This document shows positions 24,706 to 33,313 of a DNA stretch of 64,000 nucleotides, one piece after another (the first letter of the stretch is position 1; each line of letters opens with the position of its first letter). Origin of the DNA: HGM11788 sp964654945 (GTDB taxonomy: Bacteria > Bacillota > Clostridia > Lachnospirales > CAG-274); contig CAZZLN010000001.1 of NCBI GenBank assembly GCA_964654945.1, positions 1-64,000 on the forward strand. The letters are read 5' to 3'. The translations under genes and the position numbers were made by a program. The notes beneath the pieces are model-generated. The model saw only the letters and a program-made list of their open reading frames with translations, searched no databases and was not told the origin of the DNA.

Positions 24706-25154
24706 ATGTTTTATTTGAAAACAATACAAATGAAAATATAAACAAAAATTTAATAGAAGCTGTTATTAAGGCAACTCTGGAATATGAAAATATACAAAAT
24801 GACTGTGAAATTAGTGTCACTATAGTTTGTAATGAAGAAATGCATCAGCTAAATAAAAAATTCAGAAATATTGACAGAGCTACCGATGTTCTTTCATTTC
24901 CTCTTATAGATTTTAAAAAAGAAAAATTGCCTCCAAAGGATAAAAAAGTTTATCTTGGTGATATTGTAATAAGCATTGACAGAGCCGGAGAACAGGCTGT
25001 TGAATATGGTCATTCGCTGCAAAGAGAAATTGGATTTCTTACTGCACATAGTATGCTGCATCTTTTAGGCTATGACCATATGTCTAAAGAAGAAGAAACA
25101 ATAATGTTTAAAAAACAGGAGGAAATACTCAATTTTCTTGGGTTAGAAAGATAA
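24702..25154 (+). CDS. ybeY: Endoribonuclease YbeY (rRNA maturation)
   Basis: YbeY is a metal-dependent RNase acting in 16S rRNA 3' maturation. The 150-residue protein has the family zinc site H-x3-H-x5-H in HSMLHLLGYDH and the preceding RNIDRATDVLSFPL. Length is typical. It overlaps phoH by four bases and cdd by one (TAATG), so the set is translationally coupled. Confidence 0.95.
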   Translation: MNVLFENNTNENINKNLIEAVIKATLEYENIQNDCEISVTIVCNEEMHQLNKKFRNIDRATDVLSFPLIDFKKEKLPPKDKKVYLGDIVISIDRAGEQAVEYGHSLQREIGFLTAHSMLHLLGYDHMSKEEETIMFKKQEEILNFLGLER

Positions 25155-25546
25155 TGAACGAAAACAGATATTTATTTGAAATAGCTTTAAAAGCAAAAGA
25201 AATGGCTTATGCACCCTATTCAAAATTTAAAGTTGGTGCAGCAGTATTAACAAAAGACGGCACAGTTTATTTTGGCTCTAATATTGAGAATGCTTCTTAC
25301 GGTGCATCAATGTGTGCTGAAAGAGTTGCAATATATAAGGCAATTTCAGAGGGGAAAAGGGATATATTAAAAATAGCAATAGCATCTGATAATGATGACT
25401 ATACATATCCATGCGGTTTATGCAGACAGGTAATGGGTGAATTTATGCAAAATTCAGTTGTTATTATAGGAAATAAAACTGATATAAAGGAAATACCTTT
25501 TAAAGAGCTAATGCCCCATTCTTTTACATCAGATGATTTGAAATAA
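25154..25546 (+). CDS. cdd: Cytidine deaminase
   Basis: Cdd deaminates cytidine and deoxycytidine to uridine compounds for pyrimidine salvage. The 130-residue protein shows PYSKFKVGAAV, the zinc and catalytic segment CAERVAI with the proton-shuttling Glu, and PCGLCRQVM with the two further zinc Cys. Its start overlaps the ybeY stop. The dgkA gene, often its neighbour in Bacillus, is not present. Confidence 0.96.
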   Translation: MNENRYLFEIALKAKEMAYAPYSKFKVGAAVLTKDGTVYFGSNIENASYGASMCAERVAIYKAISEGKRDILKIAIASDNDDYTYPCGLCRQVMGEFMQNSVVIIGNKTDIKEIPFKELMPHSFTSDDLK

Positions 25547-25555
25547 GGTGATTAT

Positions 25556-26122
25556 ATGGATTGGCAGCAACTTGAATATATCTGCAATAATTGCAGAAGA
25601 TGCCCTTTAGCTGACACAAGACACAATGTTGTATTTGGTGTTGGCAACAAAAAAAGTGATATTTTATTTATTGGTGAGGGTCCGGGATACCATGAAGATA
25701 TACAGGGTGAACCTTTTGTTGGGCGTGCAGGTCAGCTTCTTGATAAAATGCTTGCAGCAATAGATTTAAGCAGAAATGATGTTTATATTGCAAATATAGT
25801 CAAGTGCAGACCTCCCCAAAACAGAGACCCTCTGCCTGAAGAACGCAAAGCCTGTATTCCCTATCTTAGAATGCAGTTTAAGCTTATAAGACCAAAGATA
25901 ATAGTATGTCTTGGAAGAATTGCAGCTATAACCATAATATCACCTGATTTCAGGATAACTAAATCAAGAGGAATATGGTATAACAAAAAAGGAATAGATA
26001 TTATAGCTACATATCATCCCTCTGCTCTTTTAAGGGATGAAAGCAAAAAGCCCGATGCTTGGAAGGATTTCCAAATTATCAGAGATAGACTAAAAGAATG
26101 GAGAAAAACAGATGAACAATAA
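25556..26122 (+). CDS. Type-4 uracil-DNA glycosylase (iron-sulfur)
   Basis: This enzyme removes uracil from DNA to start base-excision repair. The 188-residue protein has the family-4 layout: N-terminal CNNCRRCPLA, the catalytic-loop motif GEGPGYHEDIQGEPFVGRAG, cysteines in VKCRPPQNRD and KACIPYL that complete a 4Fe-4S site, and the uracil-binding HPSALLR near the end. It lies 9 bases after cdd and overlaps era by 11 bases. Confidence 0.93.
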   Translation: MDWQQLEYICNNCRRCPLADTRHNVVFGVGNKKSDILFIGEGPGYHEDIQGEPFVGRAGQLLDKMLAAIDLSRNDVYIANIVKCRPPQNRDPLPEERKACIPYLRMQFKLIRPKIIVCLGRIAAITIISPDFRITKSRGIWYNKKGIDIIATYHPSALLRDESKKPDAWKDFQIIRDRLKEWRKTDEQ

Positions 26123-27017
26123 TTTCAGATCCGGATTTGTGTCATTAATAGGCAGACCAAATGTAGGCAAATCCACTCTTATGAATACTCTTGTAGGAGA
26201 AAAGCTTTCAATTATTTCAAACAAGCCCCAGACTACAAGAAATAAAATTCAGACAATTTTGACAAAGGACAATTATCAGATTATATTTATAGATACACCC
26301 GGTATACACAATGCTAAATCAAAGCTTGGGAATTATATGATGAAAAGTGTTGAATCATCATTAAATAATGTGGATTTAATATTATATCTTATTGAGCCAT
26401 ATGAAAAAATAAAGGAATCAGATATGGCAATAATTGAGAAGCTTAAAAATGTAAAAACACCAGTATTTTTAATTATAAACAAAATGGATACAGTTGAAAA
26501 GACTGTTCTTCTTTCAGTTATTGATGCCTACAGAAAAATGTATGATTTTAAAGAAATTATACCGATTTCAGCTTTATGTCATAAAAATATAGATTCTGTT
26601 CTCGACACTGTATATAAATATCTTCCTGCAGGTCCTCAATATTTTCCTGCCGATATGATTACAGATCAGCCTGAACGTCATATAGTATCTGAAATTATAA
26701 GAGAAAAAGCTCTTTATATGCTTCAAGATGAAATACCTCATGGTATCGCAGTAGAAATAACTTCTATGAAAAAAAGAAATAATAAAGATATGGTTGATGT
26801 TGAGGCAACCTTGTACTGTGAACGTGAGTCACATAAAGGAATTATAATAGGCAAACAAGGCAGTATGCTTAAAAAAATAGGCTCTGCTGCAAGAAATGAT
26901 ATACAAAAATTACTGGGTTCACAGATTAATCTTCAAATCTGGATTAAAGTTAAAAAAGACTGGAGAGATAATGATTTTCTTCTTAAAAATTTTGGTTACG
27001 ATTCAAAACAAATATAA
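26112..27017 (+). CDS. era: GTPase Era
   Basis: Era is the essential GTPase that assists 16S rRNA folding and 30S assembly. The 301-residue protein has G1 GRPNVGKST, the switch motif NKPQTTRNKI, G3 DTPGIH, G4 NKMD, and a C-terminal KH domain with GIIIGKQGSMLKKIG. Overlap with the upstream glycosylase gene suggests coupling. A 177-base gap with an inverted repeat follows. Confidence 0.97.
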   Translation: MNNNFRSGFVSLIGRPNVGKSTLMNTLVGEKLSIISNKPQTTRNKIQTILTKDNYQIIFIDTPGIHNAKSKLGNYMMKSVESSLNNVDLILYLIEPYEKIKESDMAIIEKLKNVKTPVFLIINKMDTVEKTVLLSVIDAYRKMYDFKEIIPISALCHKNIDSVLDTVYKYLPAGPQYFPADMITDQPERHIVSEIIREKALYMLQDEIPHGIAVEITSMKKRNNKDMVDVEATLYCERESHKGIIIGKQGSMLKKIGSAARNDIQKLLGSQINLQIWIKVKKDWRDNDFLLKNFGYDSKQI

Positions 27018-27194
27018 ATTTTTAAACATAAAACGACAATAAATTTGTTTTAACAAATTCTGAAAGTGTCTGATTAAGGGCTTGAACAATAAAAATTAAA
27101 ATGTCAAGTCACAAATTATTGCATTTTTCCCTTAATTTATACAGAATACGCAATTTAAAACAGGCAATTATAATACCAAAGGGAGGATTACATT

Positions 27195-27335
27195 ATGGAA
27201 AATTTCTTTTGGTCTGTATTTGAAAAAAGCGGAAGTATAGATGCAATTATGGCATATATGAAATATAATGAGGTAACAGGTAATGAGTATTGTAAAGGTT
27301 CGGGGAATTGTAATAAGAGAGATCAAGTCGGGTGA
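27195..27335 (+). CDS. yqzL: YqzL-like small protein
   Basis: A 46-residue frame behind a strong GGGAGG ribosome site begins MENFFWSVFEKSGSIDAIMAYMKY, the pattern of the YqzL family encoded between era and recO in Firmicutes. Function is unknown. Its 3' 53 bases overlap the start of recO in another frame, so its C-terminal half beyond about residue 29 may simply be constrained by recO. Confidence 0.75.
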   Translation: MENFFWSVFEKSGSIDAIMAYMKYNEVTGNEYCKGSGNCNKRDQVG

Positions 27336-28026
27336 AGCTGATAAATTTATTACTGTTTTTGCTAAGGATATAGGAAAAATTGATATATTTGCAAAGGGTG
27401 CCAGCAATATTAAAAGCAAATTTTTAGCCGGCACTTCAATATTTACCTACGGAGATTTTATTATCAGAACTAACTCAAAAACTCCTACTCTCAATTCTGT
27501 TGATGTAATTGAAAAATTTTATAGCATTACTAAAAACCTTGATTCATATTACTGTGGTATGTATCTGCTTGAATTTATTAATAAGGCTCTTGGAGATGTT
27601 ACTGATGACAATAAATATCTTCTTCTGCTTTTAAAGACACTGAAAACAATTAGCAGCAAAAAAATCACTAATATACTTGCAGTAAGAGTATTTGAACTTA
27701 AAATGCTTAAATATCTTGGTTATAATCCCTACAATAGCCATTGTGCCTTGTGCGGAAAAGAAAAGCCGGATAATTTTACAATGAATGGTCTTTTATGTGA
27801 TAACTGTATCGGAGGTGTTTCTTCAAAAAAACTTAGTAATTCTGCCATTTATACACTAGCCTATATTGACAGTGCCGATTTAAACAAATCCTTTAAGTTT
27901 AATGTAAGCAAAGATGTTTTTAATGAACTTAGCTTTATTGCCGAAAAATACATAAGCTATCATCTTGAATGCAATCTTAAAACTTATGAATATATAAAAA
28001 ATATTACTGTTGACAAAAGCATTTAG
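27283..28026 (+). CDS. recO: DNA repair protein RecO
   Basis: RecO loads RecA on SSB-coated DNA together with RecF and RecR. The 247-residue protein has the N-terminal OB fold (VRGIVIREIKSGEADKFITVF) and a helical C-terminal domain with a CxxC...CxxC zinc site (CALCGKEKP and LLCDNC). The ATG lies within yqzL; an AGG-containing sequence precedes it but the site is weak, so coupling to yqzL translation is likely. The riboflavin promoter overlaps its stop. Confidence 0.94.
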   Translation: MSIVKVRGIVIREIKSGEADKFITVFAKDIGKIDIFAKGASNIKSKFLAGTSIFTYGDFIIRTNSKTPTLNSVDVIEKFYSITKNLDSYYCGMYLLEFINKALGDVTDDNKYLLLLLKTLKTISSKKITNILAVRVFELKMLKYLGYNPYNSHCALCGKEKPDNFTMNGLLCDNCIGGVSSKKLSNSAIYTLAYIDSADLNKSFKFNVSKDVFNELSFIAEKYISYHLECNLKTYEYIKNITVDKSI

Positions 28027-28037
28027 CGTGCTATAAT
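28010..28037 (+). promoter_or_regulatory. Consensus sigma-A promoter of the riboflavin operon
   Basis: TTGACA (28010-28015), 16 bases, then TATAAT (28032-28037) with an extended TGC. It overlaps the recO stop codon and lies just before the FMN riboswitch. Confidence 0.85.
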
Positions 28038-28047
28038 AAAAATATAA

Positions 28048-28160
28048 TATTTCTTCGGGGATTGGTGAAATTCCATACCGGTGGTAAAGCCCACGAGCCT
28101 TTATGGCATGATTCGGTGTAATTCCGAAGCCGACAGTAAAGTCTGGATGATAGAAGATTG
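28048..28160 (+). ncRNA. FMN riboswitch (RFN element)
   Basis: The conserved RFN blocks are all visible: TTCTTCGGGG, GGTGAAATTCC, ACCGGTGGTAAAGCCCACGA, the TTCGGTGTAATTCCGAAGCCGAC hairpin in two parts, and AGTAAAGTCTGGATG followed by AGAAGATT that closes helix P1. It binds FMN in the nascent leader and controls the rib genes downstream. A terminator 18 bases later is the likely expression platform. Confidence 0.97.
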
Positions 28161-28177
28161 TTTTTTTGTATTATTAA

Positions 28178-28203
28178 CCCCGAATTAATCGGGGCTTTTT
28201 TTA
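28178..28203 (+). terminator. Riboswitch-controlled terminator
   Basis: CCCCGA and TCGGGG pair around a five-base loop and are followed by C and eight T residues. The left arm can also pair with TTCGGGG at 28054-28060 of the riboswitch, which offers an antiterminator. The ribD start lies 20 bases after the T-run. Confidence 0.9.
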
Positions 28204-28222
28204 TTGCTGAAGAGGTGTTTAT

Positions 28223-29293
28223 ATGAAAGAATATATGCTAAGGGCACTGGAGCTTGCAAAAATGGGAGCAGGAAATGTTTCACCAAATCCTGTTGTAGGA
28301 GCGGTAATAGTAAAAAACAATAAAATAATAGGTGAAGGTTATCATCAGAAATACGGCTCAAATCATGCTGAAGTAAATGCTTTTGAAAGCTGTAAAGAAG
28401 ATACAGAGGGTGCTGAAATGTATGTAAGCTTAGAGCCCTGCTCTCATTATGGGCATACACCTCCATGTGCAAAGGCAATAATAGACCATAAAATTAAAAA
28501 GGTATATGTAGGACTTACTGACCCAAATCCAAAGGTTAAAGGCAGAGGAATTAAAATTCTCAGAGATGCAGGCATAGAGGTTATTGAAAACTATTGTGAG
28601 GAAGAATGCAGAGAAGAAAACCAGATTTTTCTTAAATATATAACAACAGGTATGCCCTACATAGTTATGAAATATGCAATGACTCTTGACGGCAAAATTG
28701 CAGCATATACAGGCAATTCTAAATGGGTATCTAATGAATACAGCAGAAATATGGTGCAAAAGCTTAGAAATGATTTAAAGGGTATAATGGTCGGTATTAA
28801 TACGATTTTAAAAGATGATCCGCAGCTTACGTGCAGACATGGTATTAATCCCATCAGAATTGTACTTGATTCAAAATTACAAATAAGCGAAAATGCCAAA
28901 GTGCTTGGAAAAGATTCTATAATTGCCATTACCAATAAGGCTGACAGAAACAAAATTGAAAGAATTAAAAACACAGATACAACTGTAATTGAATGTCCTG
29001 AAAATGAATATGGTGTTGACCTTGAATATCTTTTAAAAAAGCTTGGAGAATTAGAAATAGACAGTATACTCCTTGAGGGCGGAGGGACTCTTAATTACTC
29101 TGCTCTTTCACAAGGCTATGTAGATAAGGTTATATCATTTGTAGCACCCAAAATTATTGGAGGTAAAACCGCCTTAACACCTGTTGAGGGTAAAGGCTTC
29201 GATTTAATGAGTAAAGCAATTAAGCTTAACAATATAAAAATAACAAATATTGACAATGATATTTGTATTACAGGATATTTAAGGAGGTATTAA
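28223..29293 (+). CDS. ribD: Bifunctional riboflavin deaminase/reductase RibD
   Basis: RibD performs the second and third steps of riboflavin synthesis: deamination of the pyrimidine and NADPH reduction of the ribosyl side chain. The 356-residue protein has an N-terminal zinc deaminase domain (HAEVNA, PCSHYGHTPPCAKAI) and a C-terminal reductase domain (MKYAMTLDGKIAA, DSILLEGGGTLNYSAL). GAGGTG precedes the ATG. ribE starts immediately after its stop. Confidence 0.97.
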   Translation: MKEYMLRALELAKMGAGNVSPNPVVGAVIVKNNKIIGEGYHQKYGSNHAEVNAFESCKEDTEGAEMYVSLEPCSHYGHTPPCAKAIIDHKIKKVYVGLTDPNPKVKGRGIKILRDAGIEVIENYCEEECREENQIFLKYITTGMPYIVMKYAMTLDGKIAAYTGNSKWVSNEYSRNMVQKLRNDLKGIMVGINTILKDDPQLTCRHGINPIRIVLDSKLQISENAKVLGKDSIIAITNKADRNKIERIKNTDTTVIECPENEYGVDLEYLLKKLGELEIDSILLEGGGTLNYSALSQGYVDKVISFVAPKIIGGKTALTPVEGKGFDLMSKAIKLNNIKITNIDNDICITGYLRRY

Positions 29294-29917
29294 ATGTTTA
29301 CGGGAATAGTTGAAGAAATAGGAACAATAATTCAGTCCGGTTCACCTCTTAAGGTTTCCTGTACTAAAATTCTTGAGGATATACATACAGGTGACAGCAT
29401 TGCGGTAAACGGTGCCTGCCTGACAGTTAGGGATTTTGGTGAAAACAGCATTACACTTGATGTTATGGATGAAACATTTTACAGAACCAATCTCAGATAT
29501 TTAAAAATTGGCTCAAAAGTAAATCTTGAAAGAGCCATTGCTGTCTATGGCAGATTTGGGGGACATATAGTTTCGGGTCATATAGACGGCACAGGAACAA
29601 TTACAAATATAAATAAAGATGGAATTTCAATATGGTATACCATAAAAGCTGATGAGAATATTTTAAAATATATAGTTGAAAAAGGTTCTGTAGCTCTTGA
29701 TGGTATAAGTCTTACAGTTGCTTATGCAGGAAAAAATTATTTTAAGGTTTCCGTAATTCCTCATACTCAACAGGTCACTACTCTATCACAAAAAAAGATT
29801 GGAGATTTAGTTGATATAGAAAATGACATTTTAGGCAAATATATTGAAAAATTTGCAGCATCAAAGCATAAAGAAAATACATTAAGCATTGATTTTCTCA
29901 AAGAGAAGGGATTTTAG
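29294..29917 (+). CDS. ribE: Riboflavin synthase alpha subunit RibE
   Basis: Catalyses the dismutation of two lumazines to riboflavin. The 207-residue protein consists of two lumazine-binding repeats: MFTGIVEEIGTI with VNGACLTV, and GGHIVSGHIDGTG with LDGISLTVA. The AGGAGG site overlaps the end of ribD. Length is typical (200-215). Confidence 0.97.
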   Translation: MFTGIVEEIGTIIQSGSPLKVSCTKILEDIHTGDSIAVNGACLTVRDFGENSITLDVMDETFYRTNLRYLKIGSKVNLERAIAVYGRFGGHIVSGHIDGTGTITNINKDGISIWYTIKADENILKYIVEKGSVALDGISLTVAYAGKNYFKVSVIPHTQQVTTLSQKKIGDLVDIENDILGKYIEKFAASKHKENTLSIDFLKEKGF

Positions 29918-29929
29918 GAGGAATTATTT

Positions 29930-31126
29930 ATGTTTAAATTTAATACTATTGATGAAGCTATTGAAGATTTAAAAAAGGGCAAAATTATAATTGTTGTTGA
30001 CGATGAAAACAGAGAAAACGAGGGTGACCTTATTATGTCTGCTGAAAAAGCAACTACCGAAACAATTAATTTTATGGCAAGCTACGGTAAAGGACTTATA
30101 TGTCTGCCTGCTGATGAATATTTTATTAAAAAGCTTGATTTGCCCCAAATGGTAATAAATAATACTGACAATCACTCTACTGCCTTTACTGTGTCAATTG
30201 ACCATATTGATACAACAACAGGAATTTCGGCAGAGGAAAGAGCATACACAGCAAGAAAATTTGTTGAAAATAATGCTAAGCCATCAGATTTCAGGCGTCC
30301 CGGCCATATGTTTCCTCTTTTAGCTAAGAGAAACGGAGTGCTTGAAAGAAACGGTCACACTGAAGCTACTGTTGATTTAATGAAGCTTGCAGGTCTTAAA
30401 CACGCAGGTATATGCTGTGAGATAATGAAAGATGACGGCAAAATGGCAAGACTTCCTGAATTAATAGAATTTAGCACAAGGCATAACTTAACATTTATTT
30501 GCATAGCTGATTTAATAAAATATATTAATCAAAACAACAGGCTTATAAAAAAACAGGTTTCTACAAAATTGATGACAAAATATGGAGAGTTTGGCATCAA
30601 TGGTTATACAGATAAAGACGGCAGAGAACATCTTGCCCTTTATATGGGTGATATTAACAATGGTGAGCCTGTGCTTTGCAGAGTGCATTCTGAATGTCTT
30701 ACGGGAGATGCCCTTGGTTCGGCAAAGTGTGATTGCGGTCAGCAATATAATGAAGCTATGAAAAGAATAGCTGAAAATGGCAGAGGTATCCTGATTTATA
30801 TGCGGCAGGAAGGCAGAGGAATCGGACTTATTAACAAATTAAAGGCTTATGAACTTCAAAGACAGGGTATGGATACAGTTGAAGCTAATTTAGCATTGGG
30901 TTTTCCCGAAGATATGAGAGAATATGATGCTGCAGCTGAAATACTAAAGGATTTAGGCATTTTTGAAATAATGCTAATGACAAACAATCCCGATAAAATT
31001 GAAAAGCTTGAAAAATGCGGAATAAATATAACTGAAAGAATTGAAATAGAAGTTGAACATCCCCATGAAGCTGATTTTTATTTAAAAACAAAGAAAGAAA
31101 AAATGCGTCATATGCTGCATTTATAA
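29930..31126 (+). CDS. ribBA: Bifunctional RibBA (DHBP synthase / GTP cyclohydrolase II)
   Basis: The two activities supply both riboflavin precursors, from ribulose 5-phosphate and GTP. The 398-residue protein has an N-terminal DHBP synthase domain (DDENRENEGDL, THSTAFTVS-like segment HSTAFTVSID, RRPGHMFPL, HTEATVDL) and a C-terminal GTP cyclohydrolase II domain with zinc Cys in VHSECLTGDALGSAKCDCG and the catalytic region RQEGRGIGL. A GGAGGAA site precedes the ATG, 12 bases after ribE. Confidence 0.97.
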   Translation: MFKFNTIDEAIEDLKKGKIIIVVDDENRENEGDLIMSAEKATTETINFMASYGKGLICLPADEYFIKKLDLPQMVINNTDNHSTAFTVSIDHIDTTTGISAEERAYTARKFVENNAKPSDFRRPGHMFPLLAKRNGVLERNGHTEATVDLMKLAGLKHAGICCEIMKDDGKMARLPELIEFSTRHNLTFICIADLIKYINQNNRLIKKQVSTKLMTKYGEFGINGYTDKDGREHLALYMGDINNGEPVLCRVHSECLTGDALGSAKCDCGQQYNEAMKRIAENGRGILIYMRQEGRGIGLINKLKAYELQRQGMDTVEANLALGFPEDMREYDAAAEILKDLGIFEIMLMTNNPDKIEKLEKCGINITERIEIEVEHPHEADFYLKTKKEKMRHMLHL

Positions 31127-31141
31127 AAGGAGGAATATATT

Positions 31142-31606
31142 ATGAAAACTTATGAAGGTAAACTTGTAAGCCGTAAAGGGAAAAAGTATGCAATTGTAGT
31201 AGCAAGATTTAATGAATTTATTACAAACAAGCTGTTATCAGGTGCATTAGATGCCCTTTCCAGACATGGTGTTGAAGATGATGATATTTCTGTTGCTTGG
31301 GTCCCTGGTGCTTTTGAAATACCGATTGCTGCTCAAAAATTAGCTAAGAGTAAAAAATATGATGCAGTTATATGCTTAGGTGCAGTTATAAGGGGTTCAA
31401 CATCTCATTATGACTATGTGTGCAATGAAGTTTCAAAGGGTATTGCCCATATTGGTCTTGAAACAGGTGTTCCTGCCATATTTGGTGTGGTTACTACGGA
31501 CAATATTGAGCAGGCTATTGAAAGAGCCGGTACAAAGGCAGGAAACAAGGGTTATGATGCTGCCAGCACAGCAATTGAAATGGTAAACTTATTTGATGAA
31601 ATTTAA
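31142..31606 (+). CDS. ribH: 6,7-dimethyl-8-ribityllumazine synthase RibH
   Basis: Condenses the pyrimidine and four-carbon precursors into lumazine; forms icosahedral or pentameric shells. The 154-residue protein has VARFNEFIT, WVPGAFEIP, the phosphate loop GAVIRGSTSHYDYV and FGVVTTDNIEQA. Last gene of the riboflavin operon, with a terminator 6 bases after its stop. Confidence 0.97.
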   Translation: MKTYEGKLVSRKGKKYAIVVARFNEFITNKLLSGALDALSRHGVEDDDISVAWVPGAFEIPIAAQKLAKSKKYDAVICLGAVIRGSTSHYDYVCNEVSKGIAHIGLETGVPAIFGVVTTDNIEQAIERAGTKAGNKGYDAASTAIEMVNLFDEI

Positions 31607-31610
31607 CAAA

Positions 31611-31646
31611 TGAGCCTGAGATTTTATATAAACCTCAGGCTTTTAA
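31611..31646. terminator. Bidirectional terminator between ribH and the nucleoside kinase gene
   Basis: AGCCTGAG (31613-31620) and CTCAGGCT (31634-31641) form an eight-pair stem; the downstream side is T-rich and the opposite strand also offers a U-tract weakly. The two genes converge here. Confidence 0.7.
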
Positions 31647-33299
31647 TTATTTAAAGCAGCTTCCTCCTATAAACTCTCTTATAAGTGAATTTTGCGGAAT
31701 CATATAAGAATCAACAGTAAGGAAACAATTAAGAAGATTTAATAATCTTTTTGCCTCTGAATATGCTGCGTCACCTTTTTCTATATCAAACAACACCGGC
31801 TCTGCATAAGTTTTAAGCACACACATTTCATATACAAGAGATGAATTAAACATAATATCAGCCTGTTCCTGATATGGATAAATATTTTCCTCCTCTCCCT
31901 CAATGACCTTGTGCCACATACTTATTGTATCTCTGGCAGAAAAGCCCCTGAAATTGTAATCCCTAACAATTCTTCTTATAAGTCTTGTATCAGCAGTTGA
32001 AATTCTGTTATGCTCATCAATGTTAAGCTGTGTAAGAGCGCTAATATATATTTTAAATTTACTTTCAGCAGGTATACTGTATGATAAATTTTCATTTATT
32101 CCATGTATACCTTCTATTACAAGCACATCATTTTTACCGATTGTAATTGATTTTGTTTCAGATTTTCTGCTTCCTGTGTAAAAATCATACAGAGGAGTTT
32201 CAACAGTTTCACCATTAAGTAATCTAAGCATATCAGAATTAAATCTTTCAACATCTATTGCAGATAATCTTTCAAAATTTTTAGTTCCGTCAGGCTCAAG
32301 GGGTATTGCTACTCTATCTTTGTAGTAATCATCAAGAGATATAATATTCGGATTTAAACCAAGAACCCTCATCTGAATGCTCAATCTTTTTGAAAATGTT
32401 GTTTTGCCCGATGATGAAGGACCTGCAATCATAACAATATTTTTATTCAGCCTGTATATCATATCGGCAATTTCTGATATTTTCTTTTCGTGTAATGCTT
32501 CTGCAAGCCATAGATTTTCATTAAAAGTTCCCCTTGATATACTGTCATTTAATGCACTTACGGTATCAATATTAAGAAGTCTTGACCAATCGTTATGCTC
32601 ATTAAATATCTGCATAAGCTTAGGATAGTAAATAGTTGCATTTACATTGCCTATGTTTTTAGGGTTCTCAAATTTAAGCAAAACCCCTCTATCATACTTT
32701 TCAACATCAAACACCTTTATGTAAGAAGTTTCAGGCACGATAGGTCCATATAAATAATCATAAAAATCTCTTAATTTATAAAGAGTGATTTGTGACTGTC
32801 TGAGATAACGTAATGCTCTTATTCTGTGAGTTAGACCATATTTTTTAAATATTTTTATACCATCTTCAATTGATACAGTAAGCTTTTCAATTCTGTAACC
32901 ATCAGAAACAAATTCAATCATTTTTGCATTAATTTTTTGAATATCGTCTAAACTAAGCTCTTTATCATATATTTGACAAAAATAATTATTATTTACTGTA
33001 TGCTCTGCCCAAACAACAGTATCACTGCCCATAACATCATTTATGGCAGCAAGCATAATAAACATACAGCTTTTTTGATAGGTTCTGAAACCAACATCAG
33101 ATGTAATGTCAAAAAATTCAACATTACAATCAGAATTAATTTTATAATCAAGGGATTTAAAATTACCGTCAACTCTTGCTGCAAGAATTTTTGACTTCAT
33201 ATATTTGTTGTATTTTTTGCTTAAATCGGATAGAAGTGTATTTTCATCTACGTTAATTTTTTCTTTATTATTTATTATATTTACATTATAATATTTCAA
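31647..33299 (-). CDS. TGS-domain nucleoside kinase (uridine kinase-like)
   Basis: A 550-residue cytoplasmic protein combining an N-terminal threonyl-tRNA-synthetase-like region (TGS about 1-65, then a segment with AEHTVNNNYFCQIYD resembling the ThrRS editing domain, to about 190) with a C-terminal uridine kinase-type P-loop domain (GPSSSGKTTFSKRLSIQ, SLDDYYKDR, VIEGIHGINENL). It probably phosphorylates uridine, but the family's substrate and the use of the ThrRS-like part are not settled. The start codon is TTG, eight bases after AAGGAGGG. It ends the long minus-strand series 14 bases after nif3. Confidence 0.9.
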   Translation of the reverse strand: MKYYNVNIINNKEKINVDENTLLSDLSKKYNKYMKSKILAARVDGNFKSLDYKINSDCNVEFFDITSDVGFRTYQKSCMFIMLAAINDVMGSDTVVWAEHTVNNNYFCQIYDKELSLDDIQKINAKMIEFVSDGYRIEKLTVSIEDGIKIFKKYGLTHRIRALRYLRQSQITLYKLRDFYDYLYGPIVPETSYIKVFDVEKYDRGVLLKFENPKNIGNVNATIYYPKLMQIFNEHNDWSRLLNIDTVSALNDSISRGTFNENLWLAEALHEKKISEIADMIYRLNKNIVMIAGPSSSGKTTFSKRLSIQMRVLGLNPNIISLDDYYKDRVAIPLEPDGTKNFERLSAIDVERFNSDMLRLLNGETVETPLYDFYTGSRKSETKSITIGKNDVLVIEGIHGINENLSYSIPAESKFKIYISALTQLNIDEHNRISTADTRLIRRIVRDYNFRGFSARDTISMWHKVIEGEEENIYPYQEQADIMFNSSLVYEMCVLKTYAEPVLFDIEKGDAAYSEAKRLLNLLNCFLTVDSYMIPQNSLIREFIGGSCFK

Positions 33300-33313
33300 A
33301 CACCATTCCCTCC

